64,000 nucleotides of DNA from Tetragonia tetragonoides (taxonomy: Eukaryota > Streptophyta > Magnoliopsida > Caryophyllales > Aizoaceae): contig CM076148.1 of NCBI GenBank assembly GCA_038025085.1, positions 33,710,501-33,774,500 of the forward strand. The letters are read 5' to 3'. Below, one piece after another: positions 21,582 through 32,720 of this stretch (positions are counted from its first letter, which is position 1; each line of letters opens with the position of its first letter). The position numbers were made by a program, and so were the translations under genes. Under the pieces are notes generated by a model that was not told where the DNA came from, searched no databases, and worked only from the letters and a program-made list of their open reading frames with translations.

Positions 21582-22804
21582 CTATACAAATGGTTTGCCG
21601 CCAGGAATAGTAACGAGGCTTTCCGTATGTAAAAAAACCTTGCAACGAACTCTGAGGTTCTCATCGCTTGAGCTCCTATATGTCTTATCTTTAATGTTAT
21701 ACCAGAAAAGTCTGGACATATCATCCATAAGCAAAATTTCAGTACTTGATCCTCTAGCATAAGACAAAGGGGGAACCATCCAATTGACAATGCAAGCAAC
21801 ATCCAGATGAGAAATACGCGTCAACTTGAACCAAGACTCTTTGAGCCCATACTCCTTCATGACCCAAAAATCAACCATGGGGCGGCAATCAGGTTTAGCC
21901 GATAGGCACAAACACCCATCAAGCACCCCCATCTGTACCATACATCGGGCATGCGATGAAGTTATAGGATAAGGTATCAATTTCCAATTTACATGATCGT
22001 CGCGGGTAATGGGACATCTTCAGCCCATTGTTCGCTGCGTAAATCGAAACAACCAATACGATTTTTACCCTCAGTTGAATTCCAGAAATTCCAATGGAGT
22101 AAATGGTTGTCAATAAGGACACCCAAATCATTTCTAACCACCTCGTCCAAACAATTATATGTTGTACAAACCAATCTCCAGGAATTGGACCTCAAGCTAT
22201 AAACCCTAACCATCCTGTCCTTAACCCTAACACCACCTCCAGCAGCTATAGCAGCAGCAAGTTCAGCAAAAGTAGGGCGCTGAGGATCATCTGAAATCAT
22301 TACAATTTTGTAGTCATCACCACCAAAGCCAAACCCATATCGTGGATCAAAAGTAATTTCGGATTCGAGACGCTCACGATTGAATTTACGGTAAATACGA
22401 GTAGAGGGATTGAGCAAGAAAAACCTGGAATTTAGGTCATTTCGCAAGAACAGCAAACTATTGCAGGATCCAACTAAGGTAAAATCGCGTTTAGTGACCT
22501 CGTATGGCAGGGGAATTTTGTCGAACAATGCCGGTGTATCCAATTCGGAAGAGTACAGGTTATGGCTTCTGAATGTGAGTAGGCGATTATCGTCGGATGA
22601 TTGAGAATGACGGATATGAAGATCGATGAATTTGGGGCTTGAAATTAGGGTTTTGAAGAATTTAGAAACGCATTTCAAACTTAGGAGAGATTTTATGGGT
22701 AATCTTAGAAGAATTTCAGTGGATAATATTTCGATTGGAAGAATTACCTCAATTGTTGTAACTTTCTGAGTTTCACCTTCTTCTTCATTGCGATTCACCT
22801 CCAT
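21582..22804 (-). pseudogene. F-box/FBA gene (copy 5), single 2-bp frameshift
   Basis: ATG at 22804. The first 271 codons hold an F-box at about residues 22-64 (LPIEILSTEILLRLPIKSLLSLK.VSKFF) and the first half of the FBA region (VGSCNSLLFLR, LLNPSTRIYRKF, YGFGFGGDDYKI, YSLRSNSWRLV, IDNHLLHWNFWN, RIGCFDLR). It then reads DVPLPATIM and stops at 21989. Other copies have DVPLPDDH here; two extra bases (CG) near 22003 shift the frame. The remaining C-terminal frame (LDGCLCLSA, YGLKESWFKLTRIS, LFWYNIKDKTYRSSSDEN, ESLVTIPGGKPFV) is perfectly open down to 21582. So this is either a very young pseudogene or an expressed F-box protein lacking its C-terminal half. A TATA-like box lies upstream. Confidence 0.85.
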
Positions 22805-22945
22805 TGTTGATGAAATCTAGGGTTTCAAGCTAAACAAATAAACAGCTACCTGATGTTGTATATTCTAGAGTGAGTGAAAAGGGAATGATGGTCGTGGCTG
22901 TGAAGACTGGAGAGTAAAGTTCAGAGTTCTCTCTCTCTTAATCTG

Positions 22946-22954
22946 TATTTATAT
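22946..22954 (-). promoter_or_regulatory. TATA box of F-box copy 5
   Basis: ATATAAATA on the minus strand, about 140 bp before the ATG at 22804, with CT-rich sequence (as read on the plus strand CTCTCTCTTA) nearby. Position and sequence fit a plant core promoter. Confidence 0.5.
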
Positions 22955-23222
22955 GGGTAACTCAAAGAAGATGAAGAGCTAACGCCAAAGGTGGACTGCT
23001 GGAGACTAGAGAGCGTACAAGAGAACGGGAAATGAAACGTTTTATTAGCATATACGTGTTAAACGTGAAATTTAACTAGTGGTATTTTCTTCAATTAAAA
23101 TGAAAAAACTAAAAGCAAAAGAACACTAATAGGTGGACCTGTTAAACGTGTTGACCCAACGGGTTTTGTGGTATTTTTAAGTGACAGCTTGAGTTTTCAA
23201 GTCGGGTCAATTTTTGACAAGT

Positions 23223-23556
23223 TTATAGTAGGGGTGCAAACGAGCCGATGTACTTGCGAGCAACTCGTGAACATACTCGGTCAAAGCTCGACGAGCCGAG
23301 CAGGAGCGCCAATTCAAGACTCCTTTATTAAACGAGTCGAGCACAAGCACCCCTCAACTCGGCTCGTTTAGTATTTTCAAGGGTGATATTGCCTTCAAAA
23401 TTAGTGTGCTCGTGAACGGCTCGATCAAAACTTGTTTAAAACTCGCTCGATAAGAAATGAGCCGAGCACGAACACCAATATGATGCTTGTTTAATAAACG
23501 AGCCGAGCACGAACACAGAAATACTCGGCTCGACTCGGCTCATTTGCACCTCTAAT
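23223..23556. repeat. MITE rich in GAGCCGAGC/GCTCGGCTC
   Basis: Begins TAGGGGTGCAAACGAGCCGA and ends TCGGCTCATTTGCACCTCTA, an inverted repeat pair. The interior consists of repeated CTCGTGAAC, ACGAGCCGAGC and TTTAGTATTTTCAAGGGTGATATT segments. A second, partly truncated copy lies inverted at about 61845-62131. The termini suggest a hAT-type non-autonomous element; a clean target duplication was not found. Confidence 0.75.
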
Positions 23557-23953
23557 AGTTTGGTCCTGCACCGAATCGTAAGTACCATAATGGACGGAAA
23601 CGTAATCATGATGATTTACGCTACTTTGACAATATATTTTTTAAATTATTAGCATATATACAAGTAATTAGTTCATTGATTTTCAACAAAGTTTAAGAAA
23701 AAGGATGGAAACAATATATTTATCAAACTTTGCTGAGTAAAGTTGATCCTGTTAATCCAGTCTATTGAATTTTGCGGTGATCTAGACCGAACCAGACCAA
23801 TCCATTCTTGGTCCGGTCTAAGGTCCGAAAACTTTTTTATTTTTTGGGTTATAGTCCATGCTTTTTGGTCCGGTTCAGATATATCTCCGAACAATCGAAA
23901 ATTCCTAGTCCAGAGTTGAACTCAACTGAACCAAATTAGACGGAGTAGGAAAC

Positions 23954-23962
23954 TATAAATAA
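23954..23962 (+). promoter_or_regulatory. TATA box of F-box copy 6
   Basis: TATAAATAA, about 117 bp upstream of the ATG at 24071. Spacing and sequence fit a plant core promoter for the plus-strand F-box copy. Confidence 0.5.
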
Positions 23963-24070
23963 AGTGAATGACTGACTGGTTCCTAAGAATCGCAACCCTC
24001 AACCGATAGAACTAGAAGTGTAAAAGTACAGAGAGCTCCATTTTCCTTGCAAAACCCAGAACACCACACC

Positions 24071-25314
24071 ATGCCTTCCCCATACAAAGAGAAAACTCAG
24101 AAACTTAAACATACAACCATAAGTGTAATTCTTCCAATGGAAATAATATCGACGGAAATTCTCCCAAAATTACCCCCAAAATCACTCCTTCGTTCAAATG
24201 CGTTTCCAAATTCTTCAAAACCCCAATTTCAAGCCCTAATTTCATCAACCTTCATCTCCATAATTCTCAATTATCCAACACCAATCGTTTACTGGTATTC
24301 ACCGGATCCAAATCCCAAAATTCAAGCCCCCAAGAAATTGAAAATGATCTGTACTCTGCCGAATTCGACTTACCAAAATTCCCCATCCTCAAAATTCCCC
24401 ATCCTTGCAATGTGGATGCCCGATATTTTACCTTAATTGGGTATTGCAATGGCTTGCTCTGCCTGTTAATCCACTCCCACACCCTTATCTTGTTAAATCC
24501 TTCTACCCGAATTTACCGTAAAATCAGTACTAAGCATCAAAGCACAACTTGTACGGAGTTTATTCCTGGTTTTTTGCATTACAGTTTCGGGTTTGGTGGT
24601 GATGGCGATGATGATTATAAAATTGTTGAGATATCTGAGTATGTTTATTTCAATGGTGAGAATTATAAGGATCAGAGAGATGTTTGTGTTTATAGCTTGA
24701 GGGCTAATTCCTGGAGATTCGTTATTAGTAAAACAAATAATCGATTGGACTCTATGGTTTGGAAGGATTACGGTGCCCTTATAAACAACCATTTAGTCCA
24801 TTGGAAGTTCTGGAATTCATCCGAGTTTAATCTTCGTATTGGTTGTTTCGATTTACGTAATGAAAGGTGGGGTGATGATGTACCATTGCCTGATGACCAC
24901 CTTGCAAATTGGGCAGATATGACCCATTTAGGGGTGCTTGATGGGTGTTTGTGCCTATCGGCTAGAATTGATGATCCCCCTATGATTGATTTTTGGGTTA
25001 TGAAGGAGTATGGGGTGAAAGAGTCTTGGTTCAAGTTGTTGTGTATTTCTGATACGGATGGTGCTTAGTCTGACAATAGGATATATCCCGGAGTTCCCCC
25101 TTTGCCTTATGCTACAAGAACAACCAGTGAAATTTTGGTCAGGGATTATTCAATTTCCAGACTTTTCTGGTATAACATTAAAGATAAAACATTTGGAAGC
25201 TCAAGTGATGAGAACGTCAGAGTTTCTTTTGATAAGATTTGGTTATTTAACGGAACCCTTGTTACGATTCCTGGAGGTGAACCAATTGTGTCGCTAGCTG
25301 CTAGAAAGAAGTAG
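24071..25314 (+). pseudogene. F-box/FBA gene (copy 6), frameshift and stop
   Basis: ATG at 24071 (MPSPYKEK). The F-box begins LPMEIISTEILPKLPPKSLLR, then a single-base loss near 24193 shifts the frame. The continuation in the next frame reads K.VSKFFKTPISSPNFINLHL. From 24412 the frame runs open: [116 protein letters not shown] at 25066-25068 interrupts it. The same frame then continues (PPLPYATRTTSEILV, LFWYNIKDKTFGSSSDEN, GTLVTIPGGEPIV) to 25314. Full length is kept. It is one of only two F-box copies on the plus strand. Confidence 0.87.
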
Positions 25315-28300
25315 TACTAGTTTTTGTTGATCCAAGTTCTAATTTAGCTAGGTAAATGGTAATGGCAGGTTAAAGATATGTTTTGAGGGTGGGTTACTAC
25401 AATCAAATTTGTGTGTTCGTTATCTTATCATGGATTATAATGTTAATGGTTTCTATCACAATTTGGTTGTTTTTAGAACTTTGAAATATATGTTGTCGGG
25501 TGCTTCATTTATGCCAGTAGATGTTGAGTTTCGGAGTAGCATTGGGCTTGTCGATACAGTTTCTTACAATCAACAACTTTTATCTCTTCTTGAGCACAAT
25601 GTATCATCACAAGGCTTTAAATGTGTTTTGAGCTTGTTGTTGGTACTCCTCTGTTAGAGTTAGATATCTTTTGGGATGAGGGCTACCAACTCTTCCTTCA
25701 GTACGGTAGACCAAATTGCTTCCTTGCAACTATGCTGCCAAATTTCTGAGGCAAAAGAAATCAGGAAATAAGCATTGTGCGAAGCCCGTATCTTCTTGTC
25801 CCATACAAGCTGTTCCACTGTCCAACATCGAATTTTGTATTGGCTTGTCTCATGTGAAATAGCTGAGCTTGAAGCATTCTGATGTATATCTGTGTTGCCC
25901 GAGATCGTGCAATTTCTTTGCTTGTTGCTTCTCCCTCTAATAAGCAATTAGCTGTCATGGAGGTCAACTGAGCGTCTTGGCAATGTTACTTTGTTATGCA
26001 GAAGATCATTTTGGCATCTTCTCCTACAGGTTTGAGATTGTAGTTTCTAAATTCCGGGTTTTTATGATCTTCTTTAAACTCTGAATTCCTGTAATGAAGG
26101 TTTTGTTATCTTTTGGAAATTCTGCTGGATTCCACTGTATATTCCTCTGTTTCATTCTATTGATTTGTTGTCGTGTTACTTTTTACAAAGTGGTTAAACT
26201 AAGATTAGTATATAGTTTTTGGGCATCTTATACTTTTATTTCCAACCAAGTTGAAGTACAATTATATACCTTAGATATAGATAAGCAGGGGACTAGTAGA
26301 AGTGAAGCTCATAATAGCTTGGATATAGATTACCAGTTGTGGAAAGGAAGTATTATTTACCTGAGTTGTATACTTCTTAATTGGTGCTGGAAGTTTTCTT
26401 GCTTGTGGTGTACTGTGGAAATCAGGCCTAGAGTGTAGTGGTATATTGGTGGAAATAGCTGAAATATTTGACCATATTCGAATATATGGGTTTACTTGCT
26501 GAGTTGTGTGTGGACTGGGCCACTTGCTTTGTAGTGCAGTCTACATTTATGCGTTTGGTCTAAGAGGTGTTGTTGCCAAGTTCTCCTATCTCGGTATTTG
26601 ACAGCTATGTCTACTTCCTCACTCATCAAGGTTCTCTCTCTGTTCCTTGGATTTTCTTTATTAAAATTTCTATTATGATTTGGTTATCATTGCAGTCGCC
26701 TTACTTATTGAATCTTCTTTTGGAGGAATTAGTTGTTATTTTCCACTTGGGGCATAAAAAAGAATCAGGGAGCTATGATGCAGGTATATGTCTGCATACA
26801 CACCTACCAGTACAGCTTACCTCTCCTCAAAGAAAGAGTAAAAGTAAACAAGGTAACCTCTACTGCTAACAGCATATTAACAGTATCTGCAGACTCATCT
26901 ATAGCTAAGATCCTGGAACTGACAAGATACTCAATACTATGAATTATGAACAATTGGTCTGATCTAATGTGTGTGCAGATGTTCTGGAACAGTCTAATAA
27001 GGTGTTTCTCTCTCGAAATCTCAGCAATGGTGGCTACACACTAGCCCTTTTCTTTTAGGTTTAACTTGGTTTGCGTCCTTTATTGAGGACGGTCCTTTCG
27101 CATGTATTCCTTCTATACTCTTTAATAAAGTTGTTTTTCTTATCTAAAAAACCAGGGTGCTTTCGTCTGAAATGCCTACCAAACCAATTCAGTTCACTAC
27201 TGAGCTTCCATTGTCTCTTGCAGATCCTCAGCCATCTCAATATGTCTTTCCAAACAGCACTAGCCACAGGGCAGACGAGGAAAAAGTGATAATCACGTAT
27301 TCCGTTACATCCCCATCCCTGCAGAAAATAGGCATCTCTTGGGGAAAGATGAATTCTATCTTTGCTGTGATGGTATGTCTAGGCAACTGGCCTAGGCAAC
27401 CCTTTCTGAGATGTCATGCTTGAATCTTGAAGGTTGCCCACCCTTAGTGATGCTGTGCAGCAAAACAGCCTGATGTCTCACTCAGCAGCATAAAGGAACT
27501 CATCTCACACCCAACACCTTCTTCCAAAGCCAGGTACTCCCAGTTCTTGTTTTGAATTCCGAAATACTCGTGTTCAGAATTCTGCATTGTGCTTTTCTTG
27601 CTGGTTTCTGAGCATCACTATGGTGGATGATTGTATGGGTATGTTTATTTCTTGCCTTCTTGGACAACAGATTAGTGGTTAGCTATTTGAAGCTGAAAGT
27701 ATATATTTTTATTTTCAGGTTCAAAATGGGGCCTGGGGAGGGGGGGTCAAGGAACCTCTGTCTTTACCCCTGGCCCCTAGAGATTGTACCAGTTTGCTAT
27801 GACACTAGATTAACATCTCTTATTAGCCATGTAGCTTGATCATAACAATATGGCTTGACTTTTTTCCTTCTTTTGAAGACCAGTTGTATTTAGTGGTGCC
27901 AATTATGTCTCATATAGGTCATAATTAACAAGCCTTTGCTGATTTTCAGCATCTTCTAATTTGATTATTCATTTGGTGCTTATTACAAAATTTGGGTATT
28001 GATATCTATGAGGTCTGTAACTCGTTCCTGTGTGTGTGTGTGTGCAGGTTTTAGGATTTGTGTGAAATTGGAGATTGTTAGGAGGATACCTTTTCCCCCT
28101 TTTAAGACTATGGAAGGATGTTTTGCAGTTGTGTGCAGGCCTTTACCAAAATTCACAAATCTAAGCATTGATATTGTATTGATAATGGAAGCACAAAGGA
28201 CTTTGTAAATTTAATTTGGATGCAGGTTACGAGAAACCATCCAGTATGGCTGGCGTGGGAGGTATACTCCGGAACAACAGAGGAGATTTGCTCATGGGTT

Positions 28301-28800
28301 TTTCAAAGAGGCAGGTTGCAAGATCATATCTCGCACTTGAGAAGGGGCTCCATATGTGTAAAAAACATAATTGAGCGTACTTCATTCAACATGGATAATA
28401 ATCTAATTTAATTGTTCTTCAACATGGATTGATTACTCGGAGTTATTCAGTTACTAACACATGAACCCCCTCATAGAGACATTTCTGGAATGAATTGATA
28501 GAATGCCTGTATCCCAGAGTAGCGAACAATGGTATGTGACTAACTCTTGGGTCTCTTTGACATTTATATAATTATATTACACACACAAAAAAAAAACTTT
28601 GTTTGGATTTTGTCCTCACGAGGGGTAAATGGAGAAGTACAGAGGTTCTTAATAGGTTAAGACGTTAAGTTAGTACATGTAACATCTACCCTTTGGGACT
28701 TGTGTATATGATTATAAGTACGTGAATGAGCTATCCACATTTTTTATTTATGTGATTAGAGAAAATTATTTGTTGTATGTATGGCTACAGCATGGTTCTA
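25315..28800. other. Intergenic, duplicated fragments, no intact gene
   Basis: About 26130-26350 is a diverged copy of the flanks at 11340-11580 and 14680-14905. Around 27215-27260 the sequence (TTGTCTCTTGCAGATCCTCAGCCATCT) parallels 28827-28855 (TTGTCTCCTGCAGATCACCAGCCACCT), so another decayed copy of the RNase H-like gene's 5' exon lies here. Minus-strand open stretches at 25660-25970 (QIYIRMLQAQLFHMRQANTK) are not recognised. A short TG microsatellite is at 28029-28044. Nothing else is supportable. Confidence 0.45.
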
Positions 28801-28809
28801 TCTCTCATT

Positions 28810-29340
28810 CTTGATTGCTTCCATTGTCTCCTGCAGATCACCAGCCACCTCAGACAAATTTGCCTGTTTCAGTTGCAGAGTTTGCCGCAAAGGTGTCTAG
28901 TGGTACGCAGCTCAATCGGGCGAGCAACGTTACTTTAACAACTGGCCAAGGGGATGCTGCAATTTTTGAGGCTAGTGGGGCTGCTGGATTTGCAATAGTG
29001 GTAAGGTGTGAGTACTGAATTCGTTGTGCATTTGTAAGCAGAACTGCAGAAGGCATGGTATCTTATCCCACGACGTTGCGGATGCGTGTGCTATCTGGAG
29101 AGCTGCATTGTGGGCTCGTGACAAAGGCTGGGAGCAGGTTGTTTTCGAGTCAGTTTCAAGGTTGCTGCTTGTTGAAAAGCTTCAGTTCATCCTGTCAATA
29201 AATTCAACTCTATCAATGGCGATTGCGAGCATATTCTGCAGAATCTTAATTTTGTTGATGTTATTTTTGCTAAAAGTTCTTGTAATGAGCTGCTGTCCGT
29301 TTAGCAAGAGCCTCAAGTGTATTGCAGCCTTGCAGGGTGG
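28810..29340 (+). pseudogene. RNase H-like (RVT_3) fragment, copy B
   Basis: Best-preserved of three copies. An acceptor-like TTGTCTCCTGCAG precedes an open stretch (28840-29018) ending SGAAGFAIVVR, the first strand of an RNase H-like fold. After a frame change it gives DVADACAIWRAALWARDKGW, then EQVVFES (29070-29150), the helix-strand core of plant RVT_3 domains. After further indels it gives VIFAKSSCNE and AAVRLARASSVLQ near 29260-29325. The arrangement resembles the RVT_3 proteins related to plant LINE RNase H domains. At least two frameshifts make it non-functional. Confidence 0.6.
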
Positions 29341-29880
29341 TTTAGTTCAGGATCAGAACCCCCCCCCCCCCCCCCAACCCCTCTGACAATTTCCTGATGG
29401 TCTATTAACTGATGCTATAAGTGCTAGTAAATGAAATTAGTTGGTCTTTCCTTGAAAAACAAAATACCCATTGTGTTGTTCTACTATGTTCTGTCACTGC
29501 AGCATGTGTTGGGGAGAAATGGGGGGAATCTTGGCGTGGTTCGGATTATAAAGCCAGAAATGAGAGGGCATTGGTGCAAGATAGAAAGAAAAGTACTGAA
29601 CACCTAGTTCTTTGTGGCTTTACAGATTCACTTTCACATTAGTGATTCAGTGGCACCTTGAGTGAGTTAGGGAATTGGGAATGATGGCTCTATGTTGAAC
29701 CCTACTCCCATCTACATTTCACAATTCAGAAGGCACATCGAAGCAACAGAGCCCTCCAAAACTTTAAGCTGAAAAATATGCTGATCATACTAATATACAT
29801 CCTTAGTAATCCAATTGAGCCTCAACATTTTTGCGTTTCATCCGCACCTGTAGTTATACTTATCAAGGAAAAAACATTTA
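29340..29880. repeat. Duplicon B: shared spacer
   Basis: Opens with a 17-base C run (about 29359-29375), then aligns with 20660-21030 and with 30085-30450: GAGGGCATTGGTGCAAGA, ACACCTAGTT, CTACTCCCATCTACATTTC, AATTCAGAAGGCACA. It ends near 29870 where the next RVT_3 copy starts, so B and C are head-to-tail. Confidence 0.6.
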
Positions 29881-30075
29881 ATTTGCTTTTTCATATTGCT
29901 GCTTGTTGGAAGGATCCCGTTCATGTTGTCAATGAATTGAACACAAACGTCGACAATTAGCATATACTGCTAAAGTCTTCATCTCGTCGATGTTTGTTTT
30001 GCTAAAAGATAATGTAATGAGGCTGCTCAATGTTTAGCTAGAGCTTCAAGTGTATTGCAGGTGGTGTAGTTTGGG
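29880..30075 (+). pseudogene. RNase H-like (RVT_3) fragment, copy C (3' part only)
   Basis: TTGCTGCTTGTTGGAAGGAT...GTTCATGTTGTCAATGAATTGAA aligns with copy A and B. Near 29990-30062 the translation DVCFAKR-stop-CNEAAQCLARASSVLQ preserves the RVT_3 terminal helix with one stop. The 5' part is missing. Confidence 0.5.
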
Positions 30076-30965
30076 ACCATAACCCCCTCTGATAGTTTCT
30101 AATGTTCTGTTAACTGATGGTTCCAGTGCTAGTGAACAAAATTCCTTAAATTTTTCTTTCAAAAAAACAAATTCCTTAAATCTGTCACTCCTATGTGTTG
30201 GGGGGAAACGGATGGGACCGGGGTTCGGATGTTAAAAGGTCAGAAAGGAAAGGGCATTGGTGCAAGAACCAAAAGTACAGAACACCTAGTTTTTTGACTT
30301 TACAGATTCATCCAGCGGCACCTAGAGGGAGTTTGGGAATTGGGGGTGTAAACAGCTGCGCTCTTATATGTTGAAGCCTACTTCCATCTAAGCTACAAAT
30401 TCAGAAAGCACAACAAAGCAAGATAGCCATCCAAAACCTGGCCTTTTCCGCTGAAAGCAGATCATACGGTGGACAAACATGCTGATACCGTACATCCCTC
30501 GTAATTCATGTGCGGTTAAGTGGAAGTAAGTATGTATCTGAAATAAAACCCATTCGATTCTAGGATGAGGGAGAGTTTGATGCTTTTTGTATCAGTTCAC
30601 CACAAGCTAGCCAGGGCTAATGAAGAAAATATTTTAAACAGAAACCTCATTTTGGTGTACATTATAATCTGTTCTTTTTCCATAGGCCTAAATGAAGCTA
30701 ACTGAGTTCAAATGCTGTAAATAAGCATTGATTAAAGCTTATCCAACTGAAAAGGATGCTCTGCAAGAATATAATACTATGCACCAAATGTTTAAAAAGG
30801 ACCAAATCACGATGTAAACATTAACCTATCGCATGGATTCATGATAAAAATAACAAGCACCCAAGTTTGATTTTAGTTGCCACCCTCGAATCATACCTTC
30901 CTCCTGCATTCCCCATCTACCTAGCCATTATTACAACTTCAAAGTTCTACAACAACTGGTACAAC
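30076..30965. repeat. Duplicon C: shared spacer before F-box fragment 7
   Basis: Aligns with duplicon A (20640-21560) along its length, including AAATGCTGTAAATAAGCATTG and AAAGCTTATCCAACTG, and leads into an F-box copy on the minus strand in the same relation as duplicon A. No coding sequence of its own. Confidence 0.6.
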
Positions 30966-30984
30966 TTCTTTCTTGCTAGACGAT

Positions 30985-31600
30985 TGGTTCACCACCAGGA
31001 ATGGTAACAAGGCTTTCATTATATGAACAAATCTTGTACAAATGTCACACCAAAAAGTCTGAAATGTGAATCATCCCGGAGCAAAATTTCGCTAGTTGAT
31101 CTTCTAATAGTGTAAGGCAAAGGGGGAACCACCCAACCCTTTTTGGACCAACCAACATCCGAATCAGAATTACGAAACAACTTGAACCATGACCCTTTCA
31201 CCCTATTCTCCTTCATGACCCAAACATCAACCTCCTTGCAACCATTATTCATAACAGATAGGCACAATAACCCATCAATTACCCCTAACTGTACCAGCTC
31301 TTCGGGATAGTCCTCGTGTGAATGGTTCATCATTGCCCAATTTGCAAGGTGATTGTCAGGTAACGACACATCATTACCCCACCATTCCTTGCGAAAATCA
31401 AAACGACCAATACGATGTTTAGCCTCAATTGGATTCCAGAAAATCAAGTGGCCTGGAGTATATAGTTCTCTATAAGAGCACGCACCGTCGTCATCTCCCC
31501 TACAGACATAGTCCAAACAATCATATTGTTCACAAATGAGTTCCATGAATTAGTTTTAAAGCTATAGGAACACCTTCCTTTATATAACTATCGCCATTAG
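30985..31600 (-). pseudogene. F-box/FBA fragment (copy 7), N-terminus lost
   Basis: Only the C-terminal FBA half remains. From about 31600 a damaged LKTNSW segment is visible, then an open stretch (31546-31019) with FWNPIEAKHRIGRFDFRKEWW, DVSLPDNHLANW, LGVIDGLLCLSV, WVMKENRVKGSWFKLFRNSD and TSEILLRDD. After a frame change it ends NESLVTIPGGEPIV near 30985. The IDNHLLHW core is scrambled. No F-box is found upstream. Confidence 0.75.
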
Positions 31601-31609
31601 ACTGAAGAT

Positions 31610-32150
31610 AGTCGATAACATGAACATTTATACCAGATATATGATGAAATATGTAATTGTACCAGATAACTAAGGATAGTGAGTAGTGAGTACTTATTTG
31701 GACAAGGCATGAGCCAAGACTCTTTCACCCCTCCATGACCCAAAAATCAACCGCCGGATGATTCTGCTTTCCAGTCAACAGGCACAAACACCGCACAACA
31801 TCGCCCCAAACAAACTCAACAGCATGTGGATTTTGGATATAGGACTGTATTTGAACTACAGTACTTGATTGATGCTAAGCTACAAGAACACCACTTTAGT
31901 CTAAAAAGGAACTAGGATAAAAGCTCTTTCTGGATAAAGAATACAACACCATAATTTAACCACTAACCCCCTTTGGGACTAAAACAATTTTCCTAGATAC
32001 AGTTTCACCATTAGGGATTAGCATTCATATTATCCACCACAAAGAGCTCCCTGTGATAAGGCTGTATAATTTATTGATTTACGAGTAGTACAGAGCAATG
32101 AAAATCTAAAGAAAAGAAACAACTAAGTCTTCGTTGTTTCTGCAGTAGAG
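31610..32150. other. Intergenic, duplicated spacer
   Basis: About 31860-32050 (AAGCTACAAGAACACCAC, CAATTTTCCTAGATACAGTT, GGATTAGCATTCATATTA) is repeated at 35885-36060 and partly at 44615-44710, marking another duplicated unit. A short segment near 31715-31800 looks like a diverged F-box piece (CAAGACTCTTTCACCC, CCTCCATGACCCAAAAATC). No gene. Confidence 0.45.
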
Positions 32151-32151
32151 C

Positions 32152-32350
32152 AAGGAGGTGTGGTTGAGTGGTAGGGACTCATCCATCATTAACCAAGGTC
32201 GAGGGTTCGAATCTCGCCTTGGGCATGGAGCAGCTTTAAATTCCTTGGCCAGCTGTCCCACCCTTTGAGGTGCCTACAAGCCAGCGCGGGGATACTCATT
32301 GTGGTCGATGGTGGATACCCTTGGTCGTGAACCAAAAAACAAAAAGCAAC
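32152..32350 (+). mobile_element. tRNA-derived SINE
   Basis: An internal RNA polymerase III promoter is visible: an A box-like GTGGTTGAGTGGTAG (about 32161) and a B box GAGGGTTCGAATCTC (about 32203). A non-tRNA body (CCTTGGCCAGCTGTCCC, TACTCATTGTGGTCG) follows, then an A-rich tail (CCAAAAAACAAAAAG) near 32335. The head resembles a tRNA but cannot fold into a full cloverleaf with a normal acceptor stem, so it is a SINE rather than a tRNA gene. Target duplication not resolved. Confidence 0.6.
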
Positions 32351-32720
32351 TAGCAAGTCCTTCAGAAAGGCAACCCAGCTCGAAGCGGGGATGGAGTGAA
32401 AAAAGGCATTAGCACTCTTAGCCATGTACACAAGAAGCGAAACAGAGCCACTAATTAGTTCAAATGAAATGGGTATAGCTTCTATATTGACTAAGTGATT
32501 CCAATCAGATGGAAAAAAAAAAAAAAAACACACACACACAGAGTCTGAAGAACCAAACTGTGATGGAAAATGACATAATAATACATCCAAGATAAAGTAA
32601 CAAGCATGATATCTTAATTTAAGTACTCACCTTCAAAACAAATCTTTAACCTACCATTCTATTTATACCTAACAAAATTTCAACCTAAAGTTCTTAAACA
32701 CTAATACTACTTCTATCTAG

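Larger units (their letters stand above)
22960..24046. other. Intergenic between divergent F-box copies 5 and 6
   Basis: Shared upstream region of the minus-strand copy 5 and plus-strand copy 6. It contains a GAGC/GCTC-rich MITE (about 23223-23556) and a TATA box for copy 6. A CCGGTCC/GGACCGG-type repeat occurs around 23790-23880. No gene is evident. Confidence 0.55.

Noticed and set aside
24267..25034. Minus-strand frames opposite F-box copy 6
   Set aside because: Shadows of the F-box coding strand; translations show no family signal.
26567..26942. Protein-coding gene from overlapping 100- and 69-codon frames
   Set aside because: No ATG context, no motif, and the region lies in duplicated non-coding flank.
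32160..32230. tRNA gene
   Set aside because: A and B box-like motifs are present, but no pairing acceptor stem or normal anticodon arm; the continuing body and A-rich tail fit a SINE.
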